64,000 bases of DNA. Source: Peromyscus leucopus. Lineage: Eukaryota > Chordata > Mammalia > Rodentia > Cricetidae. The notes beneath the pieces are model-generated. The model searched no databases, was not told where the DNA came from, and saw nothing but the letters and a program-made list of their open reading frames with translations. Positions 53,964-64,000 of this stretch are shown one piece after another. Where the stretch lies: the NCBI RefSeq assembly GCF_004664715.2, contig NC_051072.1, positions 29,161,994-29,225,993 on the forward strand. The letters run 5' to 3'. The position numbers and the translations under genes were made by a program. Position 1 is the stretch's first letter; each line of letters begins with the position of its first letter.

Positions 53964-54125
53964 AATGATTTATTTATTTATTTATTATGTATACAGCATG
54001 TATGACTGTGGGCCAGAAGAGGGCACCAGATCTCATTACAGATGGTTGTGAGCCACCATGTGGTTGCTGGAAATTGAACTCAGGACCTCTGGAAAAGCAG
54101 TCAGTGCTCTTAACCTCTCCAGCCC
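53964..54125 (-). mobile_element. B2 SINE
   Basis: Reverse B2 inserted at a ttacag site. The left arm at 39.51 kb is uninterrupted. Confidence 0.9.
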
Positions 54126-54659
54126 TCCTTTACAGTTTTAACCTTGTAACTCTGGTAACACTGTAACAGTTCTCTATGCTTGATTACAATTTTAGTGCTA
54201 TAACTCAAATAATGCTGCCTCTGGGTTGTATGTGTACTTGCCTGGTTTTTATCAGTGCTGCTGCTGTTGTTTTCAGTTTGCATTTTACCTCTCTCTGTGT
54301 TATCTCCATGGATGTCTGAATAACACTTGCATGACCAACGTTCTTGAGGGAAGAGAATCCACATATGCCAGTTATACTTAAATAACGATGTCACCTTATT
54401 TACAAGAGCTAAGTGATATAACCAAAGAAAGTATCCAGCAAAGAGAGATGGGTGAAGAGTGTGTGGGGAACAGATATGAAAGGATTATTGTCCTTCACCA
54501 AGAAGAATGACATCATCTGGTCTGGAGAAAGATGCATGCACCTGGAGAGAATCACACCAAGTGGATGACCAAGTCTCCAGATGACAGATATCCAGTGTCA
54601 CTCATTGGTGGAGTCTAGATTTGGCAGATACATGAGACTGTTTTGCTCCTATCACATGA

Positions 54660-55865
54660 GAGTATCTGGGTAAAATGTGTGAAGAAAAATTGGCTAATGA
54701 TATCAGGGAGGTGTGAGAAGTAAGAGAGGATTGCAGTATTTGGAAATGGACTCAAAGAGGACTAGGTAGTTGCAGGAAATTAATGTCAGGCAGCCCCATA
54801 CCACCTAATAGAGAAAATGAACAAATGTGTCTCAGTTACTTTTCCATGACTGTGCTTAGAAACCACAATCAAAGCACTGTGAAAAGAAAGACGTTAGTTT
54901 CGACTTATGGATTCACAGGGTTAGAGTGCATGATGGCAGAGAGATGGACAGCTGAGAGAGCTCACATCTTGATCCACCACCAGAAGGCAGAGGGAGAGAG
55001 TGAGAGAGACAGAGAGACAGACAGACACAGAGACAGACAAAGAAACAGAGGGCTTATAATGGAAATCCTTTGAAATCTCAACATCCATTCCTCCAAAAAG
55101 TTCACACCTCTCATTTTTCAAAGGAGTTCCACCAACTAGTAAAGAAGCATTCAGACACGAGCCTTGGGTTCCCCTTTATTAATAACATCACAGAATAAAC
55201 GAATGAATCAAAGATTCAATTAATTTATATGTGACTATGTGTCCCATGATGATACTCTATCAACTGAAATCAGGGTCCCTGGGTTGGTTGGACAGAAATC
55301 TTGTGCTCACATTGTTCAAACTTCTTTCCTGTAATGTGTCACAGGAAGCAGACTGTTAGTTTTGCAGCCCAGAGATTTCTTGGAAGATTTCACAGGAGGC
55401 TCACTCACTATTCTCTGAGCTCACCTTAGTTCCTTCAGAGCTCAACCCAGGAGTTCTCTTCAAGATGCCCTTCCTGAAGGACCAACTGCAGCTCTGCCCC
55501 AGCCCCCTTCCCTCCCCTGAGCTTCTCTGACCTCTGCTTCTATGGATGACATTTCGTGAGAGCTCAGAGTTCTCCATGGAAGACCACTGACGTCCAGCTT
55601 CCTTTAGGACCTGTTAGTGGACAGGTTATCTGCGTTCTCCCTTGCTGACACTCCAGACCTCTCTATTCCCGATTGAGTTCAGATGATATTTCTTCCTAAG
55701 TTACTACACTCAAGGACACTATAGATCTTGGGACATCCCATTGATAGGTGAAACTATCCACTACTTATTTGCTTTAAGACACATTTTCTTCTCCACAGCT
55801 CATGTGAGAGAGGGGGGACTTATAAATGACCGCTGAATAAATCAATAGATATGAAAATAAAAATT
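54660..55865. other. Intergenic sequence, GA/CAGA-rich patch
   Basis: A purine-rich (GAGA/CAGA) low-complexity patch lies at about 54990-55060. I see no supportable exon or RNA gene in the rest. Short open frames here have no coding features. Confidence 0.45.
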
Positions 55866-55867
55866 TG

Positions 55868-56010
55868 AGAGGCATGGTGGTGCACACCTTTATCCCAGCA
55901 CCCAGAAGGTAGAGGCAGGTGGATCTCTGTGAGTTCAAGGCCAACCTGGTCTACAAAATGAGTTCCAGGACAGGCAGGGCTACATAGAGAAACCCTGTCT
56001 CAAGAAACAA
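55868..56010 (+). mobile_element. B1 SINE
   Basis: Plus-oriented B1 (ggcatggtggtgcacaccttt to gagaaaccctgtctcaag). Confidence 0.85.
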
Positions 56011-56019
56011 AAGCAAGCC

Positions 56020-56132
56020 TGGTTATCCTTTGCTTTATATCTAGTATCCATTTATGAGTGCATACATACCATGTTTGTCTTTCTGAGTCTGGGTTACCTC
56101 ACTCAGGATGATTTTTTCTAGTTCCTGAAACC
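56020..56132 (-). mobile_element. L1 3' end fragment
   Basis: The minus strand encodes the last about 30 residues of rodent L1 ORF2 (IILSEVTQTQKDKHGMY), followed by the usual ORF2 end. Confidence 0.85.
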
Positions 56133-57030
56133 ATTTTCTGTGACTTTTCTGAGGCAGGAGGGCGTTGGTAAATAAAGACTTGTCAAATGCTAGCATGATC
56201 TGCCTGCTCCTCGCTGGGTAGACTGTTGAAGGCAGAGGCCGCTGCTGCAGCAAACTATGCCTCATCACACCCGAGCTCCTAAGGAAGCTCCGCTGTCCTA
56301 AACTTTGTAACACAGAAAAACTGAAACAGAGAATCTTCCGGAGATGGCGATTTACAACACTGTAGCTGTTTACCTCCCCCTACTGTGATTGGGTTTGTGC
56401 CTAGAACTGAATAAGAGCTCTGCTCCATTGATGGAGGAGGAACAGCCACAGAGCCACAGCATGTTGATGTCCTGACCAGGGAAAACCTTCAGCCATGGCC
56501 TCTGCCTTGCTACCAAGGGGTTAGAATTATCTAGGATGACCACTGTGCCTTGGGTTACTGGTTCTTTCAGAATGCAGATCAATTCTGCAGCTTGGCGCCT
56601 AACTTCCATTCTGGAAGCAAAAAACTCGCCCCTTAGTTCTCAGAGGAAAGACACAATAGAAGCACCTGAAAGGCTTTCACTCTAGCACACACCTGAAGGC
56701 CCCCCTGCCTTGTGCCCATAGCAGTATGTCCAGACCTCTGTCTTGGTCAATGTGAATTGTCTGGCTCTAACAAATGGTGGGGAAGTCTGTCAGATTTGTT
56801 AGATCTCCTGGAACAGTCCTTAGCCCAGTGCTCTCCTGCCAATGGCCGCTGCCCCACAATTGCTGGCCTCAGGGAGCCATAGAGAACAGGAGGCACCTGT
56901 AAGCTACTGCTTCCTGTAAGCATGCTTCCTTACCTGAATGCCTTCCTTTTCAAACGGAAAACTCACTCCAGCTGCCTCTCCTGTCCCTGCTCAATGTCTA
57001 GTTTGTTTTATGCTTAAAATGTTATTTACA
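56132..57030. other. Unrecognised sequence
   Basis: No named element or gene recognised. A minus-strand frame at 56609-56370 (79 codons, from an ATG) has no neighbours or splice context that would support it. A decayed retrocopy or LTR is possible. Confidence 0.3.
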
Positions 57031-57034
57031 GAGC

Positions 57035-57260
57035 AGAGCTGGGTGTGATGGTGTGGACATGTAATCCCAGTACTCTACCTTCGGAGATAAGGGAAGGGTC
57101 TGCAAATTCCAGATCATTCACTTCAGGACAAGTATCAGGCCAGCATTGGCCAACCAGTCTGACTATGAAAATTTTCTTAAACATTGAAATTCATGTGGAT
57201 TCACAAAAGACCCAGGATAGTCAAACTGACCCTATAAAACAACAAACAAACCAAAACACA
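57035..57260 (+). mobile_element. Degraded B1/B4-like SINE
   Basis: Starts ctgggtgtgatggtgtggacatgtaatccc and ends in CAAA-rich tail sequence. Confidence 0.5.
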
Positions 57261-57424
57261 ACAATCCAGGTAATGTCACCACACCTGATTTCTGAGTCTC
57301 AGAGAGCCATAGCAGGAGAAACAGCATTCGGTTCTCTCACAATCATGTGCTTGTACAAATGGATCAGACCTAAGATTCCATAAACAAGCCCCTGCTGAAA
57401 CAACACTTGGATTTAGACCAAGAT

Positions 57425-57545
57425 GCAAAAAATAAACAAGACAGGCTTCTCTGTGTAGCTCTGACTCCCCTAAACCAGCTGGCCTAAAACTCAGCCATTT
57501 GCCTGCCTCTGCTGGCATTAAAGACATGCACCATCACTGTCTAGC
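57425..57545 (-). mobile_element. B1 SINE (degraded)
   Basis: Reverse B1 lacking the first part (aggcttctctgtgtagctctg to gcattaaagacatgcacc). Confidence 0.65.
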
Positions 57546-57953
57546 AGTAAATAAACTTTTGATAAATATCAATAACTTCAACAAATGGTCCTTGGGAAAC
57601 TAAATGGCCATAAGTAGAATGAAACTAGGTCCCTCTCTGTGTCACCCTGTAGGGACAGCAGTTCACATGGATCTATTCTTCCTGTGGAACCCAAACCTCT
57701 AAGGGTGACAGATAAAAAGTAGTCCAAACCCTCTGGACACCCTCATGCACACACACTCCATGAACCTTCCTGCAGCTCTAAGGAGACAGGGCCACCAATG
57801 GCAGGTGGGATGCCATGAAACTGGAAACCTTAGGTCCAGCAAAGGAAATGGTCACATGCCCACAGAATGGGAGAAACTCTTGGATAGCTTTTCATCTGGC
57901 AGAGGATTAGTATCTAGAATACACAAAAGACTCAGATTTTTAAAAATATTTTT

Positions 57954-58117
57954 AGGGCTAGAGAGATGGCTCAGCGGTTAAGAGTACTGACTGCTCTTCC
58001 AGAGGTCCTGAGTTCAATTCCCAGCAACCACACGGTGGCTCACAACCATCTGTAATGAGATCTGGCGCCCTCTTCTGGCCTGCAGGCAAACATAATAAAT
58101 AAATAAATCTTAAAAAA
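57954..58117 (+). mobile_element. B2 SINE
   Basis: Full-length B2: tRNA-derived head gggctagagagatggctcag with A and B boxes, then ttcccagcaaccac and gcgccctcttctggcctgc, and an AATAAATAAATAAATC tail. Confidence 0.92.
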
Positions 58118-58139
58118 AATATTTTTAAAGAAATTCTTT

Positions 58140-58330
58140 GTCTTTATTATTTCAGATTTTTATGTGTATTGGTGTTTGGCCTGAATGTATGTCAATATAT
58201 GTGAGTCAGATGCCCTGGAACTGGAGTTACACACAGTATGAGCTGCCATGTGTGTGCTAGGAATTGAACCCAGGTCCTCTGGAAAGGCAGCTGGTGCTCT
58301 AACCTGCTGAACCATCCTTCCAGGCCCCAG
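58140..58330 (-). mobile_element. B3-like SINE
   Basis: Reverse B3/B2-type element (tatgtgtattggtgtttggc, ctggaactggagttacac, gaattgaacccaggtcctct). Confidence 0.65.
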
Positions 58331-58814
58331 AAGAGAACAGTGAATCATCCAAACAACAAAAGGCCTAGCAAAGTGAACATCCTGTCAGAGGCTGAATTAC
58401 AAATGGCAATCTGCATGTGGGAAGTGTTCATCCTTGCCAGGCAGCTGAGAGAGGGACTAACACACTCTGAGATCCATCTTACCCTGTCAGAATGGCAATG
58501 GTTTTATCAAGAAAGCAAGGGAGAACTAATGCTGGGGAGGACGTAAGAACGGAGAGGGATCCCTCTTGACTGTTGGTGAGAACATAAGACTGCTCAGGTT
58601 ACTGTGTAGTTAGTATGGAGGGTCCTCACAGAGACAAAAGAGACCTTCCATGGGACCCCTATTTCCAGTTCTTGGTATTTACCTCAAAGACTTCAATGTA
58701 GGGAGACTTTTCTTTCCTGTCCAACAGTTCCCAAATAGTGGAAAAAATGATAAACATCAATTGTAAGTCCTTGGCCAATAGCTCAGGCTTATTACTAACT
58801 AGCTCTTACTTTTT

Positions 58815-58965
58815 TTTGGGGGGGGGGTTTGCGAAACAGGGTTTCTCTGTGTAGCTTTGCGCCTTTCCTGGAACTCACTCTGTAGACCAGGCTGGCCTCA
58901 AACTCACAGAGATCCACCTGGCTCTGCCTCCTAAGTGCTGGGATTAAAGACTTGTGCCCAAACCG
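58815..58965 (-). mobile_element. B1 SINE
   Basis: Reverse B1 of the tagctttgcgcctttcctgg type, preceded by a G-run. Confidence 0.85.
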
Positions 58966-58967
58966 CC

Positions 58968-59095
58968 CGATTTAAGATTTATTTATTTATTATGTATACA
59001 ACATTCTGCCTCCATGTGGGTGCTGGGAATTGAACTCAGGACCTCTGGAAGAGCAGTCAGTGCTCTTAACCTCTGAGCCATCTCTCCAGCCCCAC
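58968..59095 (-). mobile_element. B2 SINE, internally deleted
   Basis: Reverse B2 lacking the gccagaagagggcacc part and going straight from the tail to ccatgtgggtgctggg. Confidence 0.8.
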
Positions 59096-59099
59096 TCTT

Positions 59100-59334
59100 A
59101 CATTTTAAATAACCCATACATTTATTTACACTCTGCCGCATGGCAGTACCATTATGAACATGCCATGTTCATCTCCTGCTCCCTCTGCCTCCATCTGACA
59201 ACCAGACCCCACCCTTCTCCTTCCCAGCATCCTGTTTGGCTCTCTCACCTAACCTTATTCTGTTTAGCTAATGGCCACACAGCTTCTTTAAATTAAATTA
59301 AATCATAGTGACATATATTCACACAGTGTATAGG
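59100..59334. other. Intergenic sequence
   Basis: No feature recognised. Confidence 0.4.
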
Positions 59335-60320
59335 AATACCTTTTTGTCTAATTAAAAAGGAAGGTTTTAACTTTAACATAGTAAAATTATATAAAGCAAA
59401 AACAGTTATCAAGTAAGAATTACAGTTACATATCTAGTTCATTTGTATTTTGCAAAAATTAGATAAAAGATTCTATTATCTATTTTATCTTTGTCATTCT
59501 AAAGTTTTATGCCTAATTTATCTTTTTTTTTCGTGACTAAGGAAAACTTTAACTATGACTATCTAGTCTTCATCTCCATCAAAGACCCCAGAAGGGTGAG
59601 ACATCTGGCTGTCTGGACAGTCACCAAAAGTTCTTCTGTAACATGGGGCATCCAACTTTGGCTCACAAGCATAGCATATCTGAAAGACATTTCTGAGAAG
59701 CAAGGAATTTTGAAGGACTGTCCTACCTTGGCAAAGTTGGGCAGTTGCTTTTTTTAATCCTGCTGGTTCAGTTTGAAAAGTATAATGTCAGCAATTGAGG
59801 CAAGGACAGTTTCTTTGCACAAATAGCCAGCTTTTGCCATAAATAAAGAAATTCTTTACGGAGGTTATTCGATGCCCATCATCTTCTTTTGAGGTAAATT
59901 GGTGCCTTCAGGAGCAGATGTGTCTATCATGGAAAGTGTTAGGTCATCAAACATATTAAATGCCATATTCTGTAGGTCTTCAAAGTGTTTGAAGACTCTC
60001 TATGTATCTATCTATCTAAATACATCTGTTTAACCTTAAAAATATATCTAATATGACTCTAAGTTTAATTATTATAGATGATGTATTTTTAATTATACAT
60101 TACATTTTAAAATGGGTTGCATAAGCACAATACCCCAGACAAAGTAGAAATATACATAGAGCATAACAAAATTTCCCTTAAATTTGTATCAATAAACCAA
60201 AATCCATACTAATGTAAAATATTTAAGTTTAATAGTTGTTTCTGGATTAATATAGATTTGATAAACTACCTTTTATCCTATTATTTCTACTATACGTCAA
60301 CATGCTCTAGAGATACGTGC
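59335..60320 (-). mobile_element. ERV 3' internal fragment, inverted relative to 38.1 kb
   Basis: The reverse complement follows 38.1-38.94 kb (the aggaaggttttaactttaacatagta end corresponds to the polypurine side). Its continuation 59.87-60.31 kb is collinear with 2.76-3.23 kb. No readable retroviral gene. Confidence 0.6.
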
Positions 60321-60527
60321 ACATCAGTGTTTCTTTTTTGTTTTGTTTTAGTTTTGTTGTTGTTTGTTTTTTCAAGATAGGGTTTCTATGTGTAGTTTTG
60401 GCGCCTGTTCTGGAACTCACTCTGTAGACCAGGCTGGCCTCGAACTCAGAGATCCGCCTGCCTCTGCCTCCCGAGCGCTGGGATTAAAGACTTAAGCCAC
60501 CACCACCCAGCCACATCAGTGTTTCTT
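60320..60527 (-). mobile_element. B1 SINE with 16-bp target-site duplication
   Basis: Reverse B1 flanked by cacatcagtgtttctt at 60320-60335 and 60512-60527. The empty site is at 3.24 kb. Confidence 0.93.
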
Positions 60528-60760
60528 ACAGCCCTGTTCACAGCAGCTGAGTGATGGAGCCAACCTAGACATCCCATAATGGAGAGATGGGCAAAGAAAA
60601 GATGTTTTATCAACATAATAGTATTATTTTCATCCATAGCTAAAAATGAAGTATGTGGCTTGCAGGAAGATTGAATATAAATGGAGATAATCACACTAAG
60701 GGAAAATAGTCACGCTCAGAATAACAAGTCCTCATGGGATTGGGGATGTTTGACAAAAAG
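60528..60760 (+). mobile_element. Old L1 fragment (ORF2 C-terminal part)
   Basis: Same segment as 3241-3500, continuing the duplicated ERV-L1 pair. Confidence 0.6.
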
Positions 60761-61114
60761 ATGTTTTTTGTCCTGATTTTCCCCTAAAAGCAATAAAGAT
60801 TTCTCCCACAATAAAAATAAATCTTTATCAGAACCTAAAAACACAGTGACCAATGATGCTTGACATTGACTCTTTCTTCTAGGCATGGAACCAGTTACAG
60901 TGATCACCTGGATACCAGCTGGTATTTCCATCTTTGGGGAGCTGAAGAAAAGATCCAGGCACCCCAGGTGTGGTGATCTGCCCACTGGACCAACTTGAGC
61001 ATTCTGATTTCAATTGATAGAGCTTTGGCACCTGATGCATTGTCATTATTTATAAATTCACTGGTACATTCATTCATTTATTCACTCATTTCAATTTTTT
61101 TTTATTTTGGGTGT

Positions 61115-61960
61115 GATATGTTGATTGCATGAGGTCAATTAGACTCAACTGTATACTTTACTCTGAGACTGTTCCATCCCCCATGATCCAAAGCCCTCTC
61201 CTTTGTCAAACCTCCCAATCCCATCAGGCCACTTTACTATACACAAAGTTTGTACAGCTTCCTTCATGTATTCAGGACATACACTATTTCACATTTCTAC
61301 CACATGTAGGAGCCCCATATGAGAGTCATGCAGGGCCTGTTGTTCTTCGAGTGACTTCTTTGTCTCAGTGTGATTACCTCCAGTTTCATCCATCTTCCTG
61401 CAAGACATATACTTCATCCTTACCTCCAGATGAAATTGATGGCATCCTGTTTGTAAAACATGCTTTCTTCTCCTCTCTGTCTTTGTGGGATGTCTAGGTT
61501 GCTCCATCACTCAACTTGTGAACAGGGCTGTAAGAAACACTGATTTGCAAGTATCTCTGGGCCATGTTGACTTGAAGTCTGAGGTAAATACCAAAAGCTG
61601 GCAAACATCCTACAGAAGTTCTCCTTAGTTTCTGTGAGGATCCTCCATCCCAACCCCTACAGTAACCCAAACGGTTTACATTCTCACTGACAGTCCACAA
61701 GGGCCCCCTGTTCTCCACACCTCCTCCTCACCTCCACCCCAGCATTAGTTCTCCTTTGCTTTCTTCATGCTCACCATTACCATTCTGATGGGGACAAGAT
61801 GGAATCTCAGGGTAATGTTGGTGCCTCCCTCAGCTGGCTAGCAAGGATGAACACTTCCCCCATGCTGACTGGCTTTTGTAGTTCAGCCTCTGACAGCATG
61901 ATGTTCACTAGCATTGGCCATGTTGGAGGAGCTGAGTCAGCCATGGAACTTATGGAATGC
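61115..61960 (-). mobile_element. Old L1 fragment (ORF2)
   Basis: The minus strand carries the tgtcagaggctgaactac region and then the cagtgtttcttacagccctgttcac region of L1 ORF2, with many frame breaks. Confidence 0.65.
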
Positions 61961-61999
61961 CACCCACCAGATAGCAAAGCTACAATGGGTACATCCTGG

Positions 62000-62105
62000 A
62001 GAGACAGAGCTAGAGGGCTGGGGGATTGTCTCCTTGAACTCCCCCAGATCCTCTTGCCTCTGCTTCCAGGTTGCTCGCATTAAAAGTGTGTGCCATCAAG
62101 TTTGG
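62000..62105 (-). mobile_element. B1 fragment
   Basis: Only the left-monomer end is visible (ttgaactcccccagatcctcttgcctctgc to gtgtgtgccatcaagtttggc). Confidence 0.5.
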
Positions 62106-62340
62106 CTAAAAAAAGATTGGCTTTTAAAATATTTGTATTTTGAAATTAGAATTTGATTGCTTTATTTCCCTGTCTTTCTCTTCCTCCTTCCCTTTCTATG
62201 TATCCCTATGGTAATGCCCTGATTTTCTGTATTTGCTACATATATGTGTTATTTTTGTGTGGGTATCCATGTGTGCTGTGTGTATTACTAAATTATAAAC
62301 ACAACCTGATTAGTCTGTACAGTGTCACTTGTGTGTATAT
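62105..62340. repeat. Segment duplicated at 37.31 kb
   Basis: Collinear with 37310-37462 (gattggcttttaaaatatttgtatttt, tatttccctgtctttctct, tctatgtatcc), without the 22-bp minisatellite. An old L1 3'UTR is a possible source. Confidence 0.65.
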
Positions 62341-62464
62341 GATTTCAAGGCTGAGGACTTGGCCTTGGATAACCACTGGGGCTCTTCCCTGGGGAAGCTG
62401 TTTCTCTTGAGTTCCTTGTTTTGTTTGTTGTTGTTGCTGTTTGATGTCTTGCTGGCTTGTTAGC

Positions 62465-62620
62465 TGTTGTTTGTTTTCTGAGACAGGTTTCTCTGTGTAA
62501 CCCAGGCTGTCCTGGAACTTTCTCTGTAGACCAGGCTGGTCTCGGACTCAGGAGATCCGCCTGCCTCTGCCTCCTGAGTGCTGGGATTAAAGGCGTGTGC
62601 CACCACTCCCAGACACCCTC
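62465..62620 (-). mobile_element. B1 SINE
   Basis: Reverse, little-decayed B1 (ctgagacaggtttctctgtgt to gcgtgtgccaccactcccag). Confidence 0.88.
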
Positions 62621-62882
62621 AGTGTTCCTTTCTTGCCTGTGATTTTTGTCTAAGGCTGAGGCATCATGATCATCCCACCTTCAGGACAGCATGTCCATCC
62701 ATGTTCTCCTTGTTCAAGTCCTCTGTGGGCAGCCAAGTCCAGACACCACAATGGGGTAGCAAAAGGTGGATTTTTATGAGAAGAACCTTCTTAATGTAGG
62801 TGATGGGGCTTTTGTGAATGATCAACGCTTCATCCAAATACTGACTTTTTATGGAACAAATCAAGCTTTTTGTTTAAGGTTG

Positions 62883-62996
62883 TTGTTTTTCCTTTTTTTT
62901 TTTTTTTTAAGCTGAGGATCGAACCCAGGGCCTTGTGCTTGCTAGGCCAGCACTCTACCACTGAGCTAAATCCCCAACCCCGTTGTTTTTCCTTTT
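62883..62996 (-). mobile_element. ID SINE with target-site duplication
   Basis: Reverse ID element (62911-62981) with a poly-T tail complement, flanked by gttgtttttcctttt at 62883-62897 and 62982-62996. Confidence 0.92.
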
Positions 62997-64000
62997 ATTT
63001 GAAGGTTTGACTACATTAAATGTTGGTATTTTATCCAAATGATGCACTTTTTTGTACATTTTGAATATTTATTTAAGGATTTACTTAATAGTAACTCCAG
63101 GAAACAATGGTAGACAACCATGTTAATTAAGCCAACTAAAAGTTTTAAGTACTTTTTATTGATGGTCAGATACACAATAGTCTCAGGCCTCTGAAAAATC
63201 TCTTGGAAACCAAGCTTTGCATACCTAATTTTTAAAGGGAAATGCCACAAAGACAATAATTCACATCAAAGTTAGATAATGATCAGGGTAATCTTGAAAT
63301 GCTCATTCCTGACATGTTAAGGCAGGTATTTTTCTTGTCTATAGTTTTTTGATATTTTAGCTTACTTTAATTATTTGGGTGAATACATCTGGACCAAGGT
63401 CAAGTCCATGGAAATCTGAATGTGTGGACTTTGGAGGGTGGGGTAAAGGACTGAGAACTGTCTTCACAAAATCAACATGGAATCAGAACAGGGTGATGTT
63501 AACCTTGATATTTCAGATTCCATTAAATTGACTTTTCATGAAAATGGTTGTTCATCTTCTTACAGGTTAGACATTTATTTAAAGGGCAGACTTTTCATTT
63601 GAAAGGATTATTTCATAAAAAAAAAAAAAGTTAGCCTTTATGGGAAGGATCAGTCTCCTTCCGGCAAAGGAAGTGCAGGGTAAATTTTGATTGTGTTGAT
63701 TCAAGTTGTTTCCTTTGGATTTCAAGTTTAACTTCACACATCAGCACAACAAAGTCCAAAGAACAGTCATTGTCTTCAAAGTGTGGCTGTCTCAATTTTC
63801 AGATCAGCACAGGGTGCCAGGAGTCACCATCCCCAGCTGAATGCAAATGTCTTAATGCAAGATGCTGTGTACTGGAGCAGGGACAATCATCTCGAGAATG
63901 GAACTCTCCACCTGAACAATGGAGACTTCCTGAGACCACACTTGTAGATGCAGAACTAGTCTGGAGATGACCATTGGGGCCTGGAGTGCTCTAGAGGCTG
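62997..64000. other. Unique-looking sequence without recognised gene
   Basis: No SINE, ERV or exon is recognisable. Short open frames at 63256-63011 (minus) and 63770-63970 (plus) have no supporting splice or start context. Confidence 0.4.

Larger units (their letters stand above)
53045..54660 (-). repeat. Right arm of the large inverted duplication
   Basis: Inverted copy of 38990-39957, enlarged by a solo LTR (53117-53607) and a B2 (53964-54125). Homology ends on both sides at the same point (tgtgata...gaacaaaacagtc). Confidence 0.85.
57550..58790 (+). mobile_element. Old L1 fragment (ORF2), interrupted by SINEs
   Basis: Plus-strand text matches L1 ORF2 in two parts: 57.55-57.95 kb (aaactggaaacctt..., cagaatgggagaaa) and 58.33-58.79 kb (the tgtcagaggctgaattaca region that the minus-strand L1 at 61.9 kb repeats). 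A B2 and a B3-like SINE lie between. Confidence 0.65.

Noticed and set aside
56370..56609. 79-codon minus-strand ORF starting with ATG
   Set aside because: Short, without recognised motif, promoter or partner exon, and lies among L1 and SINE debris.

Overview
The window is nuclear DNA of a muroid rodent, most likely a cricetid (vole, hamster or deer-mouse group). It is packed with B1, B2 and ID SINEs, truncated L1s and endogenous-retrovirus fragments. Several B1 copies carry the 'gtagctttgcgcctttcctggaact' type of right arm that I associate with cricetids. The species call is inference.

Region 3.5-37.3 kb is a tandem segmental duplication of five units. Each unit carries one small gene on the minus strand: a TATA box, a non-coding first exon without any ATG, an intron of about 0.4-0.5 kb and a single coding exon for a 160-171 residue protein. 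Four copies are open (8.4, 13.9, 28.4 and 33.9 kb) and one, at 21.7 kb, is frameshifted. The protein aligns, weakly but along its length, with annexin-2 receptor (ANXA2R). Shared inserted elements group the units: units 2 and 5 share an ID element and a solo LTR, and units 3 and 4 share a second, plus-strand transcription-unit candidate with a CCAAT-octamer-TATA promoter about 1 kb from the TATA box of the minus-strand gene. Unit 1 keeps only that promoter.

Region 39.96-53.04 kb is a CpG-rich mosaic of repeated modules, with a smaller related block at 18.56-20.70 kb. It contains three decayed copies of a second, clearer ANXA2R-like lineage (minus strand, about 40.2, 42.5 and 44.5 kb) and an 18-bp minisatellite. 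The modules lie mostly in one orientation on the left and mostly reversed on the right. The block is bracketed by inverted copies of the same non-CpG flank (38.99-39.96 and 53.05-54.66 kb). The right copy was later hit by a solo LTR and a B2 whose empty sites survive in the left copy, so the block sits inside a large imperfect inverted duplication.

The outer parts (0-3.5 and 54.7-64 kb) hold L1, ERV and SINE debris, and I see no supportable protein gene there. ANXA2R has been described as a cell-surface receptor for annexin A2 in marrow, bone and myeloma cells. Whether any of these rodent copies has that role cannot be told from sequence.
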